A stretch of DNA of 64,000 nucleotides. It comes from Tremella fuciformis (Eukaryota; Basidiomycota; Tremellomycetes; Tremellales; Tremellaceae). Under the pieces are notes generated by a model. That model had not been told where the DNA came from and ran no database searches. It saw nothing but the letters and a program-made list of their open reading frames with translations. The stretch lies in the NCBI GenBank assembly GCA_032768795.1, contig CP136493.1, positions 1,426,001 to 1,490,000 of the forward strand, written 5' to 3'. This document shows positions 47,001-59,171 of this stretch, piece by piece (position 1 is the stretch's first letter; each line of letters starts with the position of its first letter). A program made the translations under genes and the position numbers.

Positions 47001-49519
47001 CTGGGGATGGCGCCCCCTTGAGCCAAACCAGTCCATGGACATGGCTGGAGCCTCGATTTTGCCATTCAAAGCGATACCACCAGTCCTCTATTCCAAGCAG
47101 GGGTTTGAGGACCTTGGCCAAGAACAGCTCAAATCTTCGATAGAACCAGCAAGCTGCAATTGCTGGGTTCTCATTGACGTTCTTGGCATTGATGCGTTGT
47201 CGATCAGGTTCGCTCATAGTTGGTAGCGCTTGGTCCGGCATGTGGACGTGGAGATCTGGCCACTGAAGATCCGCAGCTGAGAATGTGATGAAAGCATGTG
47301 GAGTGCCCAGTTGACGGATCATTGCAGCAAGATTGCGACTCTGCTGTGCCCAGTAGGGTGGTGTTCCGGTTAAGGTGGCTGCTGATCGTCGCACTCGAGA
47401 TGCCAGCTGCTTGGCTGGGTCGGACACCATGGCAGCAATGTCTGCAGCAGAGAGGGCTCGGTCCTCTTCATTCCGGCTGACATAGAAGCAGGAGAGCCGT
47501 TTTGCTCGCCACCTCATGATGCAGTTGAAGGCATAATAGCTGACTGTCAGCTTGGCTTAATGCTGAGAGATGCACTCACCGGAATCGAGGGTGTTTTGCA
47601 AACCTTCCATCCTGATAGTAGAGCAGGTGACGGAAGTAGTCTGAATCACGTATTGTGGTAGGCCGTTGTTGATGCAGATCCCCCTGGCCGGTGGGGAAGA
47701 GGAAGGGGAAGGCCTTGGTGAGGAATGGGTTGCTGATGTCGTGCTCATTGATTGGAGTGGAATGCAGCACAGGTCCAGTGAGGAGCAGGGGTGCTGGTGG
47801 TCCTCCATCCACCACCTGTTCCAGTGCTTCCCGGATCTCCTCCACAATATTGTTGCCTTCTCCAAGGTTTGGTATAGCCAGCTCTGGCAAGCTTGTCTCC
47901 TCTGCTGACTCCTGCTCAACTGGCCCAGTGTCAGGCTCAGGTGCGCTGTACTGCACCTCCTCCAAGTTGACAGACCGCAGCTGATGGAAGACAGAACCGT
48001 TTTCAGGAAGGGAATTGATTGCTTCCCAGTTGATCTCGACATTCTGAAAGGCTGGATGGAAGTGTTGTAGTGCTTGCAGGTTTGCGAGAATGCGTGACCG
48101 CTGGACTTGGAACTCTGGTCGGCGTGCAAAATCCTCTGAGGGATTGGCAGCGTTGGCGGGGGCTTGGGCATTTGTCGGCTTGATGATGAGAACATCAAGG
48201 TCGGTGACGGTGAGGGGAAGTCGAGAGAGGAATCTGCCACTGTCATGGGCATAGAGACAGGTGTGGCCTCCGTATTTGGTTTGTCCACCACCAACGCGCC
48301 ATGTTTGAAGCAGCACATGGTAGGGAGAGAGGAGCATCTCTTCCACCTGTGAGGGCAAGTCAGGGACTGCTCTGCCAGCTGCACGGCACAGTTCCTGCAG
48401 AGAAGGACCTGTGAAGTCAGTCATGAGAAGCACATACAATCCTGGACACTGACCTGGATCCATACAGTTGGCAGATGTCCATTTCTCCCCATCAATTTGA
48501 CAACGTGAACATTTACCCTGTTGGACCTTGAGTCCAAACCATTTCTCATTGCAGTTCTCGCAAGTCTCCATCGTCTCAGCTGCCATTGCTGAGTGGAAGT
48601 CCCCAATACACCCAATGGCAGCTTCAGAGAGGCAGATGTCGTCAAGATCGTTGGGTGTTGCAGGAATGGGCAGGAAGGCATTGCCCAGCATGTCGACTGA
48701 GAGGGATGACTGAGTTGACTGTTGTCGACGATGATAGGCTGCTCTGGAGGATTCGCGACAGGTGCTGCAAGTCTTGAAGCGGCGAGAGGCTGTCCCTGCT
48801 TGGAGAAACTCGGAATGTTCTTTCCAGGTCTTGCACTTGAAGCAGCGTGACTGTCCAGCATGGCGATCCAGGCGTGGTGGTGGGGCTGGTGGCTGTTCTG
48901 TGACTCGGTGTGCAGCACCTTGAGGCGGGCTGGGCGGAGTGGCGTAGGGCAGTTGAGGTGCACGTCTGGTTCGTGTGGGGCGGCCAAGCTCTACAGGATG
49001 TAGATCCTGGTTGCGACGTGGTGTTGGTGAGGTGACCTCATGGCGCGGGCGTGGAAGACCTCTCTGTGTACCAGGCGTAGGCTGAGAGCCTGGGGTGACT
49101 GGTGGCAATGGCCGGGTTGTGCGAGTGGGTGTGCCTGGCGCTGATTGGGAGTGATGCTGCTCCAAGCAAGATTGGCATGTGTTGCGTGGGCGACCTCGAT
49201 TGTCTCGAAATCGAGGAGTGGCAAAGGTGAAGCCACATTTGATGCACTCAGCATGACCATGCCGTGACCGGGGTGTTGCAAGTGGGACTGGCGGTTGTTT
49301 GCGACAGAAGGAGCATGTTTTGAAGAAGTCGCTGCTGCCCCGCCCTGAAGAAGCCTTCCGAAAGTGATCACCATTGAGAGTTGTGTGCTGACCCAAACAG
49401 CGTTGGCCTCGAGAGCAGTGCATTGCTGCAATATCTGGGACTTTCTGCATCAGTATGTGCATGCATCGCTTGAAGGCAAAGCTCACATTGATGTTATGGA
49501 CAAGCCAACACTTGATCAT
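44098..49519 (-). CDS. Helitron Rep-helicase transposase (copy 2)
   Basis: Exons 49519-47580 and 47539-44098 give the same predicted 1,793-aa protein as copy 1, with intact CxxC region, HUH motif, paired tyrosines and Pif1-like helicase motifs. Both copies being uninterrupted suggests either could supply transposase. Transcription runs toward the GluRS gene and away from CYP40. Confidence 0.93.
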
Positions 49520-49883
49520 GCATCAACTTGCAAGAAGTTCAGCTGTACTCATCAGCCCATGCATGCATGACAGAAGAATGGGCGACTTACAGTGGGTCCA
49601 AAGTTAGGCATGCAATAGGAAGTGAGAAGATTAGGTGTGCAAGGCAAGCCAGGCAGCCTGAAATCTCTAAGTGCTCCGGAATTTCTTTATTTGATCCCCC
49701 CACATAAACAGTCAAACTGCCAGGGCTTCGCCAGATTTGAGTAGAGAGGGGGATGAGGATGAAAATTCAAAGTCCCCTCCACCCTTATACCCAGCCTGCC
49801 GGAAAATTTTTATTTGGCCCCCCCACTTACCGTTTTCGTTCCAGGGACACCCGCAGAATTCAGCACCGTAAGAGCTACGCTGA

Positions 49884-50090
49884 CAAGAGGCGTCCCCGGC
49901 AGCGAAATTCGCTTTGACGTTACCAGTCGAAACATTGCGGGGCTCCTGTTTAGTCACGTGGCCCGGCCACCGGTCACTGGAAGTTGCTAGATGACATTCC
50001 ACCCTTACCATTGTCGACGCAACCAGCATATAGCACAGCTCGTGAGGAACGATATCCGTCAGCTGCCAAAGACACGACAACGGCATCATC
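49884..50090 (+). promoter_or_regulatory. Remaining CYP40 side of a divergent promoter cut by Helitron copy 2
   Basis: With the 75 bp at 43260-43334 this made an original head-to-head gap of 282 bp between the GluRS and CYP40 starts. It includes cacgtggcccgg (a CACGTG E-box at 49956-49961). The CYP40 gene keeps 207 bp next to its start, whereas the GluRS gene keeps only 75. Confidence 0.6.
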
Positions 50091-51471
<1,381 letters not shown>

Positions 51472-51745
51472 GTACCCTGTAACCGATAATCAAACATAGC
51501 ATAGCATGGAGGGATGCGGTCATATCAGCCTCTCAGATGTTTCCAATGAGGACTTCATGCCTTTATGTGGCCGAGACGGCTCAATTGGTGATCTGAAAGG
51601 CGGTTTGACGTGTGGGAATCGTGGGGGGTGAAGAGATGCCTCCGGACGAGATGGTTCTTAACATCGTTCGAAAGCAGATTCTCATCGCCTGCGCTCTGTA
51701 AGACACTCTCGTTTTATAATTCAGACAGTCACCGCTGTCCACAAG

Positions 51746-52568
51746 ATGGCGGCCGTGCTCCTAGTATGTCTCGCACTCTGCGCCTTCGCTGCCGCCGCCC
51801 CAGCTCACGTCTCTCAATCCCCTCTCGACAAACGCTCGGCTGACGATGATGTCGCCAGCAAAGTCATCAGCATCGAGCAGTCGGTGCTCAACTCATCACA
51901 TGTCGCTTGTACGGCCTCGCCTATCCCATACGACATGTACTATATACGCTCCTCGTCCACCGGCAAGTATCTCAGCTTTCAGGAGGACTGGACGATATCC
52001 TCCAACGCGGCTAATCCATACGTGTGGAGCATCGCAGCGATCAACAATGCCGACAACGAGGGCACTGTGGATGGCTCTGTCACCGTTGTGGCAAGCTGTC
52101 AAGGGGTGCGGCGGACAATAGAGGCGCCAGGTCACAATTTCTGTCAGTCTCCCACCACGGTCGAGAAAAGGGTCTTAAACTCAGGCGTAAGCACGAAGTG
52201 GGATAACGCGATCCAAGCAGAGCACTGGGCAGTCATGTACAATTGTTCACAACCCCCTGTGGCTTTCTCCAAGACACTCTGTCAGTCCCAGATTGCATTG
52301 ACTCTGTTCGTCGGCTAAGGATTCAGGGTTCTTCTATCCTAACAAGGCCCGTGCGTGTGGCTCGGCTTTCGGCAATTCCACAGATTGCCTCGGGACGTTC
52401 GAGATTATCCCCACAAACCATTTACTGGACAACGCGACACGTGCCATCAGCTCGGTTGATCCGACCGTGAAGACCACCGACGAGTGGATTACGAATGGGG
52501 CTGTGGTCAACTTGTGGGACCAAGGGGATGTCGATGAAGACTGGGAGTTGTGGAAAGCTTGGGCTTGA
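51746..52568 (+). CDS. Secreted paralogous protein 1, possible beta-trefoil fold
   Basis: Three exons are inferred (51746-52142, 52185-52280, 52327-52568), giving 244 aa. A clear signal peptide (MAAVLLVCLALCAFAAAAPA) is followed by a KR-type processing site (DKRSADDD). The body starts with DMYYIRSSSTGKYLSF, similar to strands of ricin/beta-trefoil lectin-like domains, then WSIAAINNADNEGTVDG. Cys residues are regularly placed, and the end has DWELWKAWA. The same layout and both phase-1 intron positions recur at 60728-61584 and 61766-62535. A TATA-like ttttataattc lies at 51713-51723. The function is unknown; a secreted lectin- or inhibitor-like role is only a guess. Confidence 0.72.
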
Positions 52569-53501
52569 GTGATATGACAAAGCCAGACGTCGGCAGGTGG
52601 TCTTCCCTGCTGTCGATAGCTCAATAAGCTTCATTTTTGATAGCGGTCACTTTGATGGCGGTCACTTTGCAACATCACCTTTGCTATTCTATCTGACAGA
52701 AGGCTCAACATGGCTCTAAGCCGACGTTCTGCTCTTTCTAGGTCTCATGGAATTTGCAGCTATAATTATCCTGACGTGGAAGACCGTCCCAGGGTCGGTT
52801 GTCAGCCCTGGACAATCCCACAAGAAAAGTCTCGGGGTGACTGATTGCACTGCACATATTCTATCCGCTTCCTTATGACAGCTTCAATGCTCTGGCTAGG
52901 TCTGTGCGTCCTGGGCGAGGAAGCGTGTTAGTATCTCGTTCAAGTATCTCAGGTCGACGATCGCCGATGCGACCTTGCTCGGCACGTCGCATCGCCCGAG
53001 AGAGCCCATTAACGGCTTCATGAGTGAGGACTGCGACTATGGGAGAGGAACCTGCCCACGACACAACTGTCGCAATATCAAGGTGGTTCATCGGATTTCT
53101 GGTTCCCAATCTGCGGCCGTTTGATCACACAAATGCAATTGCCCGCGAGCACCTTCGGCCCGCTATATGGGATGAGTGCGCCACGCCACCCTAAGCCTTT
53201 GTATGACCCCTCCAGGAGTACGATTCTGGCACGAGTCTCTTAAGACACGAGCTCTGTACTCTCGGTGAGCGGGGAGGAAAGGCGCACACAGTCCCAGCTC
53301 TGACGGAGACGCAAGGCGAGAAATGGCGCCATGTCACCAGGACGGCTTAGGCCTGCCACTGAACGAGACTCGAGGGCGATACATTTTGATCACAGTTGTG
53401 CCCGATGCAATCGGACACGCCATGCTAACCCCACGACCCCCCTCTTTCCAACGAAGGTCCGAATCTGCGTTGGTAACACCCATCGAAAAAGGCGATCCAG
53501 A
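52569..53501. other. Accessory region gap without recognised gene
   Basis: 933 bp with only short frames. A duplicated gcggtcactttg lies at 52642-52669. A 78-codon minus frame at 52873-53109 has no recognised similarity and no clear promoter. Confidence 0.4.
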
Positions 53502-53924
53502 TCATTCGCCCCGCCTGGACGAGTGTTCATCGTTGACCGGCTCCGTGTCGGCCTGTTCGTGATAGCCAGTCGATCTTCCAGACTGTCGGCTCGGATAAAA
53601 CCCCGACAGCATCAGGAAGAAACGTCGGGTCCCTGGATCTAGGTGACTGAACGATTGGATACTATATCGGACTCGTCGTTCGTCGACCCAGGTCTTAAGA
53701 GTTCTCTGCGCCTCCGATTGCTGGGCCAGCGAGCGCTGAGTCGGGATTTGCGGGCGGAAGCAAGCCGTGTCGATGGTCTGATTGAATACCTCTGTGGAGA
53801 TCATAGACAGAGAAGGGTCATTAGTAAGGTGACCTACGACACCAGCTGCTGCATTGTGCCAAATGTAGCGATGATTGCCAAGGCCTAACATTTCGGTCGC
53901 GTTAGTCGGCACTGCAGACGTCAT
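53502..53924 (-). CDS. Tandem-array family member A (unknown function)
   Basis: A single intronless frame of 140 aa. It begins TNATEMLGLGNHRYI and has the family core NDPSLSMISTEVFNQTIDTA, then TLKTWVDERRVRYSIQ. It aligns without gaps in frame to member B (55285-55788) from the first residue to TGYHEQADTEPVNDE, then stops earlier. No signal peptide or membrane segment is seen. A TATA-like ttatagg lies about 75 bp upstream. No known domain was recognised. Confidence 0.6.
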   Translation of the reverse strand: MTSAVPTNATEMLGLGNHRYIWHNAAAGVVGHLTNDPSLSMISTEVFNQTIDTACFRPQIPTQRSLAQQSEAQRTLKTWVDERRVRYSIQSFSHLDPGTRRFFLMLSGFYPSRQSGRSTGYHEQADTEPVNDEHSSRRGE

Positions 53925-55284
53925 GTTGATAACGATCGAAGATGGGATGATGACACAAGTCGAGGCGAACGAGCTGCCGGCACAAGTAGACCGCCCCTAT
54001 AACGGTGCGCTTCTCACCGACGCTATCGCCCACTGAACTGGGCGAATCCCACGCCTGAGACACGCAACAGTGAGACATCACCGCTCCGACGATCTGTCGC
54101 GAGCCATGTGTGAACGAGGCGTTTGCTCATGTAGCCGTGCGAATGGACCCATGCAAACTACGCCTTCTCACTGCGCTTCGCGCACTCACGTTTCTCCACC
54201 TTCGCAGCTAGCTACAATGAGAAGGGGGAGCTTGTGAAGAGAGGGTTTCCCTTTGTCATCACACAGTGATCACACTGTACGGATGCTTGGGCATGCCCGC
54301 TCTCCGCCGAGACGGAGCTCGAGTGTCGCGAGAATGTGGCAGCACCGTCGTGTGGATCAGTATCAAGTGCGCGTGCATACCTTACCTCAAATATTTCTCC
54401 TGCAGCGATGAATGGGTGAATCACCAGCTTTGCAGGCGTATTTTGTAGGAGTTTGGCCCATCAGCAAAGTCGATCCTGCCGAACTTCCCGCCCGAGCAGG
54501 CTTCGTGACCCACGAGTGCGAGAGCAGACGGCACCTGGCTGACTGCGGTAGAGACGCGTCAACGCCTTGGGTAGTCTGATGAGAGGACGGGACACTCAAG
54601 TCCCCCGCCTTCTTTAGCAGCTAGTTTGCTTCACACAAATTCCTCAACCAGCCTAGCTAGATGCTAGGGTGACACCCGATGTCAGCTTGCTCCAGACACC
54701 TACAGGTGAGCAAGCAGTCATGCACAGACCGCCAGAGCGACGATACATATTTACCGGACTGCAGAGACCAGCGAATGCATGTCTCTCGTCGTTGTGCAAT
54801 ACGGGTCCATTCTTGCCTGCATGTCGACGTTAGTGACACTTGGGACCACGCTCATCGATACTCATCCGTATAGACGGCGGCTATAGGGGATTGAAGACGC
54901 AAATAATGAAGACCAACTCTCGCAAGACCAAGCGGGAGGTCGATGTCATCGATGCGTTCCGGAAGCCGGTTCACGCAGAATCTGGCACAATCATTCACAC
55001 CCGTCCTCCCCTTGCACACGCTCGAGGTTAGTGTATCACACAGCTCTTGTGACTCATTGCGGGGTCAAGATTCTGCTTAGACACGGGGATTGGGCGCTCA
55101 GCCAGCGGACGTCCAAGGCTTACACTGCCCTGGCACAAAGAACGAGGTCGTGCAGAGGCTTTCCCTGGCTTCCAGGATCGTACCGGATGGAGGCGGTCGT
55201 CCAGATGGCAGAGATTAGCCTGTTCAGCTAGCTGAGCCACGCACTGAGCCCTGTTATAGTATACTGAATCAGCCAGAAATGGAG
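53925..55284. other. Gap between array members A and B
   Basis: 1.36 kb with no convincing gene. The part at about 54040-54350, next to member A's promoter, is a diverged duplicate of about 55915-56235 next to member B. Short plus-strand frames near 54679-55031 lack codon character. Confidence 0.45.
54040..54350. repeat. Diverged duplicate segment upstream of member A
   Basis: Shared blocks in the same order with 55915-56235 include tcccacgc, catgtagccgtgcgaa, ctacgcctt, cccctttgtcatca/ccctttgtcatcac, cagtga and gatgcttgggcatgcc. Together with the paralogous genes this shows that a unit of about 1.9 kb was duplicated. Confidence 0.7.
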
Positions 55285-55788
55285 TCAAAATACATCGTGG
55301 TTCCCATTGCGCGGGCTGTATAACACGCAGCCGTGGCACGCTAAAGGCGAAGGACGATGATTATATGACCATTCTTCCAGGAGTATCAAGATGCTCCGCT
55401 CTGTGAGGAGGAATTCATCGGGGTTCCAGTCGGTGATTGCTTCATCGTAAACTCCAGTGGTTTGGTTAGGATATCGGGACCAAGTTAACTGAGCGCCTAG
55501 TTTCGTCAGATAAGCGCTCAGGACCAATGGATGATGAAGGCGGGTGACATGAAAATTGACTGTGCCCCGGTCAATCCAAGTCGAAACAGTCGTGTGCGCG
55601 ACGTGCTGGATAGGGGACCGCGTACCGAAGTAAGCCGTGTCAATCGTCCGGTTGAAGACCTGTGTTGAAATCCCAGACTCGGAAGGGTTATTGGAGAAGT
55701 GAGCGACAGCATTTGGGCCCCAACGAATGAAGCGTTGATTGTCCAGATTGAACAAACTCGTCGCGTTACTTCGCGCTGCAGTCGTCAT
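55285..55788 (-). CDS. Tandem-array family member B (unknown function)
   Basis: An intronless frame of 167 aa. It starts SNATSLFNLDNQRFI and carries NNPSESGISTQVFNRTIDTA, then TVSTWIDRGTVNFHV and LSAYLTKLG. It is the longest recognisable relative of member A; residues after NPDEFLLTERS extend past A's stop. TATAAAAA lies about 57 bp upstream of the ATG. There is no signal peptide, membrane span or known domain. Confidence 0.62.
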   Translation of the reverse strand: MTTAARSNATSLFNLDNQRFIRWGPNAVAHFSNNPSESGISTQVFNRTIDTAYFGTRSPIQHVAHTTVSTWIDRGTVNFHVTRLHHPLVLSAYLTKLGAQLTWSRYPNQTTGVYDEAITDWNPDEFLLTERSILILLEEWSYNHRPSPLACHGCVLYSPRNGNHDVF

Positions 55789-55840
55789 GATGATTAAGGA
55801 AAATTGCGAAAGCGGACGGTCAGCCCTTACAAGACAACGG

Positions 55841-55852
55841 CCCTTTTTATAG
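55841..55852 (-). promoter_or_regulatory. TATA box of array member B
   Basis: Read on the minus strand this is CTATAAAAAGGG, a strong TATA consensus at about 55-62 bp before the ATG at 55788. Confidence 0.6.
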
Positions 55853-55914
55853 GGTGCTCGAGCAATCCTGCGCGAAGGTGAGGCGGGTCACGAGTGCGCC
55901 ATCGCGCGCCGACT

Positions 55915-56235
55915 ATGGCAAGTCCCACGCATGACGCACGTAGAGCTGAGACCCCTGGACGGAGATTTGTCGAGAAGCACGAGACACGGCTATCACACAC
56001 TCATGAGTGGGGCGGCTGTCAGTCATGTAGCCGTGCGAACAGAGGCGAGCAAGCTACGCCTTCGGCCTGCACTTCGCGTACACGGCACTCCACTCCCACA
56101 GCCACAGTGCGGCGGGAACGATCATGAGAACGGGTTGCCCCTTTGTCATCATTCAGTGAGGATGCTTGGGCATGCCATCTGTCTACACAGATGGAGGGCG
56201 ATTGTCATGACAATGTGGGAGTCCCCTTGTACAGT
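55915..56235. repeat. Diverged duplicate segment upstream of member B
   Basis: Partner of 54040-54350; the shared blocks are listed there. Short insertions and deletions separate the blocks, so the duplication is old. Confidence 0.7.
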
Positions 56236-57042
56236 GCATATGGGCTGGTGGGAAGTGCATGAACATGTGTGTTCCGGACATCACCCCAAATGGCTCTTCT
56301 GCAGCCACGTACGCAGACAACCCATTGCTCATGCTGTTACTGCAGATGATGACCCTGTCTCTCACCCAATGTCTACGCACCTGTCTTGTCAGTGATTGAT
56401 CAGGCAGACCCGGGGTCTTTGGGCTGTTTGGGGTCGGATGACAGAGACCCCCAAAGTCCGCGCTCTGGGACAGCATCACGTCAGGACGAGAATATTTATG
56501 TACTGTACGATTTGAGTGTAGATTAAACCTCCTTTTGTCCTCGCTACGAGTTGGTCTGCAGCACTGCTCACACATCCACGTCCAATGTATATGGCGACCG
56601 GACAGGCGAAGTCGGCTTCACGACCATCAGCTCATGCAAGTGGCACATGGCTGCCCCGGTCAGTGTTCTCGACGAGGACACGGGAGCACTGGGGTCCCCG
56701 TCTCCAATCATCGCCCTCCGCCTTGGACGGCTAGCTTGTTCAACGCATTGGATGATAGCGAGCTTTGTCATGTGCGCTTCGCCTCAATGTCCTGAGCTCT
56801 TGGCGCCCCTTCCTCTACGACCCCTTGCGATACGCTGAGTCATGAGCATGCATCCCGACTCGTCAAGAAGGTCCATCATGGATTCTCCCGCTCCTTGCCG
56901 TTACACGTGTCCTTGAAAAGGGTAACGCGTTCCTCAACATCTCTCGCAAGTACACAATGGCCCATACCTCGATTCGTTGCGCACGGACCAGATTTAGCTA
57001 GCGTTGCCGTTTTAAGTCCCACGGAGCTATCGACGGAGAGCA
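56236..57042. other. Gap between array members B and D
   Basis: About 0.8 kb with no recognised gene. A 95-codon plus frame at 56551-56838 has several Cys/His residues but no family likeness and no promoter I can point to. Confidence 0.4.
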
Positions 57043-57732
57043 TCATGAACTGGAAGACACTATCCTCGAGGGCTGGGATGTGTAGGGCAGAAAGTTCATC
57101 AACGCAATGCTACTGAAGTAAGACGTTATGATGCAGGCAAGGGGACAGGTAGCCGGGGAATTCCCGATGTCTGCCGACACATGTGTCTCAAGCCTGACTC
57201 GATGGGACAGCGTCCCTGGCGTCCGTCTGCGTAGTGGCAGTGGAAGAGTCCCGTGCGTTTGACTGATGCCCACTTGCCAACTTGGATCCCTCTTCGAGGT
57301 CACCCTCTGGGTAACCGTGGGTTCGGGGCCCTTCGGCCTTGCCTGCCCAGACTCGGCCTGCACCCAGGACGGCAATCCGCTTGAAACGTACGTCGCAGTG
57401 AAAGCAACGACTCTCGGGCGGCTCCTCAGGGAAATCCGCCCGGAATTCGCGTAGTCGCAAAGTTCGACCTCGCTCTGCGTATGCGTACCGTCACATGTAG
57501 GATCACCACATTTGAAAACCCCGTCTCTCTGACTGTTGTTGTCCGAAAAGAAGGTCTCTGAGAGGAGAGAGTGCAACGCGGTATGCGAGACAAGTGACAG
57601 TTTGGGATCGTTGCCGAAGATGAGCTTGTCACAACAGCCAAGAGTGACCTCGAAGCTGGCAGGGTCGTCGGTCTGCAACTCGGATGGGAGTTCCTCATTG
57701 GGTCGTTGGGAATCCTGTTGAGTCTCGGACAT
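57043..57732 (-). CDS. Tandem-array family member D, divergent (unknown function)
   Basis: An intronless frame of 229 aa from ATG 57732. The core reads GNDPKLSLVSHTALHSLLSE, matching the spacing of NDPSLSMISTEVF in A, and DYANSGRISL matches WQNAGSIVTV in member C. Two Cys pairs (CC at about 32 and CGDPTC) are special to this copy. From about 57460 a second minus frame (57188-57460) looks at least as protein-like, with CFHCDVRF, so a frameshift or an unseen splice may exist. A TATATATATA tract lies at 57828-57837. The true C-terminus is uncertain. Confidence 0.5.
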   Translation of the reverse strand: MSETQQDSQRPNEELPSELQTDDPASFEVTLGCCDKLIFGNDPKLSLVSHTALHSLLSETFFSDNNSQRDGVFKCGDPTCDGTHTQSEVELCDYANSGRISLRSRPRVVAFTATYVSSGLPSWVQAESGQARPKGPEPTVTQRVTSKRDPSWQVGISQTHGTLPLPLRRRTPGTLSHRVRLETHVSADIGNSPATCPLACIITSYFSSIALMNFLPYTSQPSRIVSSSS

Positions 57733-59171
57733 CTTGATATATAGCTCGAATGGGAACGGTTGCGAGTATGCAGTGAGGAAAATTATGCAGTGTCGCAGTG
57801 ATGGGCTAGTTGACACGACCTCTTCCGTATATATATACCCTGGGGGACCCACGATCTCTCGCGCTGCCTTGCCGAGAGCAGGATATCAAGACCTGATACA
57901 CGCACAGGTATAAAGGAGAAAAGCCTTGACAACGTTTCTAGTGCTACAATCATCTGCGGGGGGCAATGACACTCGATAAACGGATACAGTTGCGAACATG
58001 TCACAGGCATTAACTTTCATCAGGCGTCCCTCTCCATACCGCTTGTAGTCAAACGGCGATGATGCACCGCACGATTGAGTGATGCAATTTAGCGGAGCGC
58101 CAAAATCCGCATGCCCGTCGTCAGAGCTGGTGATACTGTAGCCAGCACGGACTTAGCGGGCAAATTGCGTTTGAGTGCTGAACTAATCAGCATCTTCTTC
58201 ATTGCCAATGAAATAACGGCCTCGACGAATCCAACCGACTCTCCTTCACCTGCCGCTGCTTCGGGAAAGGAGCTCACCATGTCGGTCCGACTCGAACTGC
58301 CCTCTCAGCACACTTCGTACCGCCGCCCAGCAGTCGTAAGGTCGAAGACCTCCGAGCTTGCCGCTGTCTCTTGGTCTGGACAAGTGAAAGGCAGAATCGG
58401 CGAATGACCGCGAGGAAGGCGAAGTTAATAAGTCCCTGTTGTGCCTTTTCTGGTAATTTGAGGACAGTGGGTCTCGTCGACATTTCGTCCATCCTAACAC
58501 GACGTTTTCACGCACGGACCGATGGGTGCCTGAGAGTGGACAGCCGACTGATGGCTTGTCGTCCGAAACTTCTCCTTCCGCGGCCACCGTGAATGCAAGC
58601 GAACAGGGTCGTTCTGCGAGAGCTTGGTAAATCTGACGAGGCTGAAAGCACCAGTCGAGAGATCCCGGAACCGGCGACATACGATTGTGTGCGTCGGGTG
58701 TGCTGGTCGTGGCATTCAGAAGGGTGCGGCGAAGGCCTCCGATACTGTCTGGGGGGGAGCTACCAGTTCGATGGATACCTGACATCACATTCCACGAATG
58801 CTGCCGACAGGCTCAGGCCTGCGCAGACACGCTGACGTGGTGACTATCTGGGCAGCTGTTTGGTGGAAAACCCATCTTTGGAATATGGCGCTTTGAGTGG
58901 TCATCGTAATTTGTCAGTCGTTTTTAAGACACGCAGCAGCGTCTCGCCGTGCTTGACCACAGCGCAAGGTAAGGATGCAGCCGCCAACGATACAACACAA
59001 ATAGCGGGAGACCTTCTCATGGAAAAGGTGCTGCTGCACCTACCCCTTGTATGCGGGTCTCAATAGAATAGGAACATGCATTTTGGAGAGCGAAGCTTCT
59101 GCCTTTGGAAGTGAGAGATGACGAGACGCATGTCAGCCGTGTGATAGCCCAGCTGACTGTCCTAACGCTGT
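57733..59171. other. Gap between array members D and C, with one weak ORF
   Basis: A 180-codon minus frame at 58246-58788 (MMSGIHRTG...) overlaps a second minus frame and shows no known domain. It could be a decayed gene. The rest has no recognised content. Confidence 0.35.

Larger units (their letters stand above)
43335..49883 (-). mobile_element. Autonomous Helitron, copy 2 (6,549 bp)
   Basis: It has the same length, ends, genes and translations as copy 1, offset by 21,393 bp. The 5' TC end is at 49883 and the 3' CTAG at 43338-43335. The host bases at the junction are A (43334) and C (49884), so on the element strand it sits between G and T instead of the usual A and T. It lies between the GluRS and CYP40 starts. 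Different flanks at the two sites argue against an assembly duplicate. Confidence 0.95.

Noticed and set aside
46292..47069. Overlapping minus-strand ORFs inside the transposase region
   Set aside because: They are other frames of the Rep domain and lack motifs.
21942..49883. The two identical 6.5-kb blocks as an assembly duplication
   Set aside because: Flanking sequences differ, boundaries fall exactly on TC and CTAG, and removing copy 1 rebuilds an intact host intron.
52873..53109. 78-codon minus ORF as a gene
   Set aside because: Too short, no similarity to the local families and no promoter signal.
58246..58788. 180-codon minus ORF as a fifth array member
   Set aside because: It lacks the NxPxxS core and breaks the 1.9-kb spacing; mentioned only as a weak ORF.
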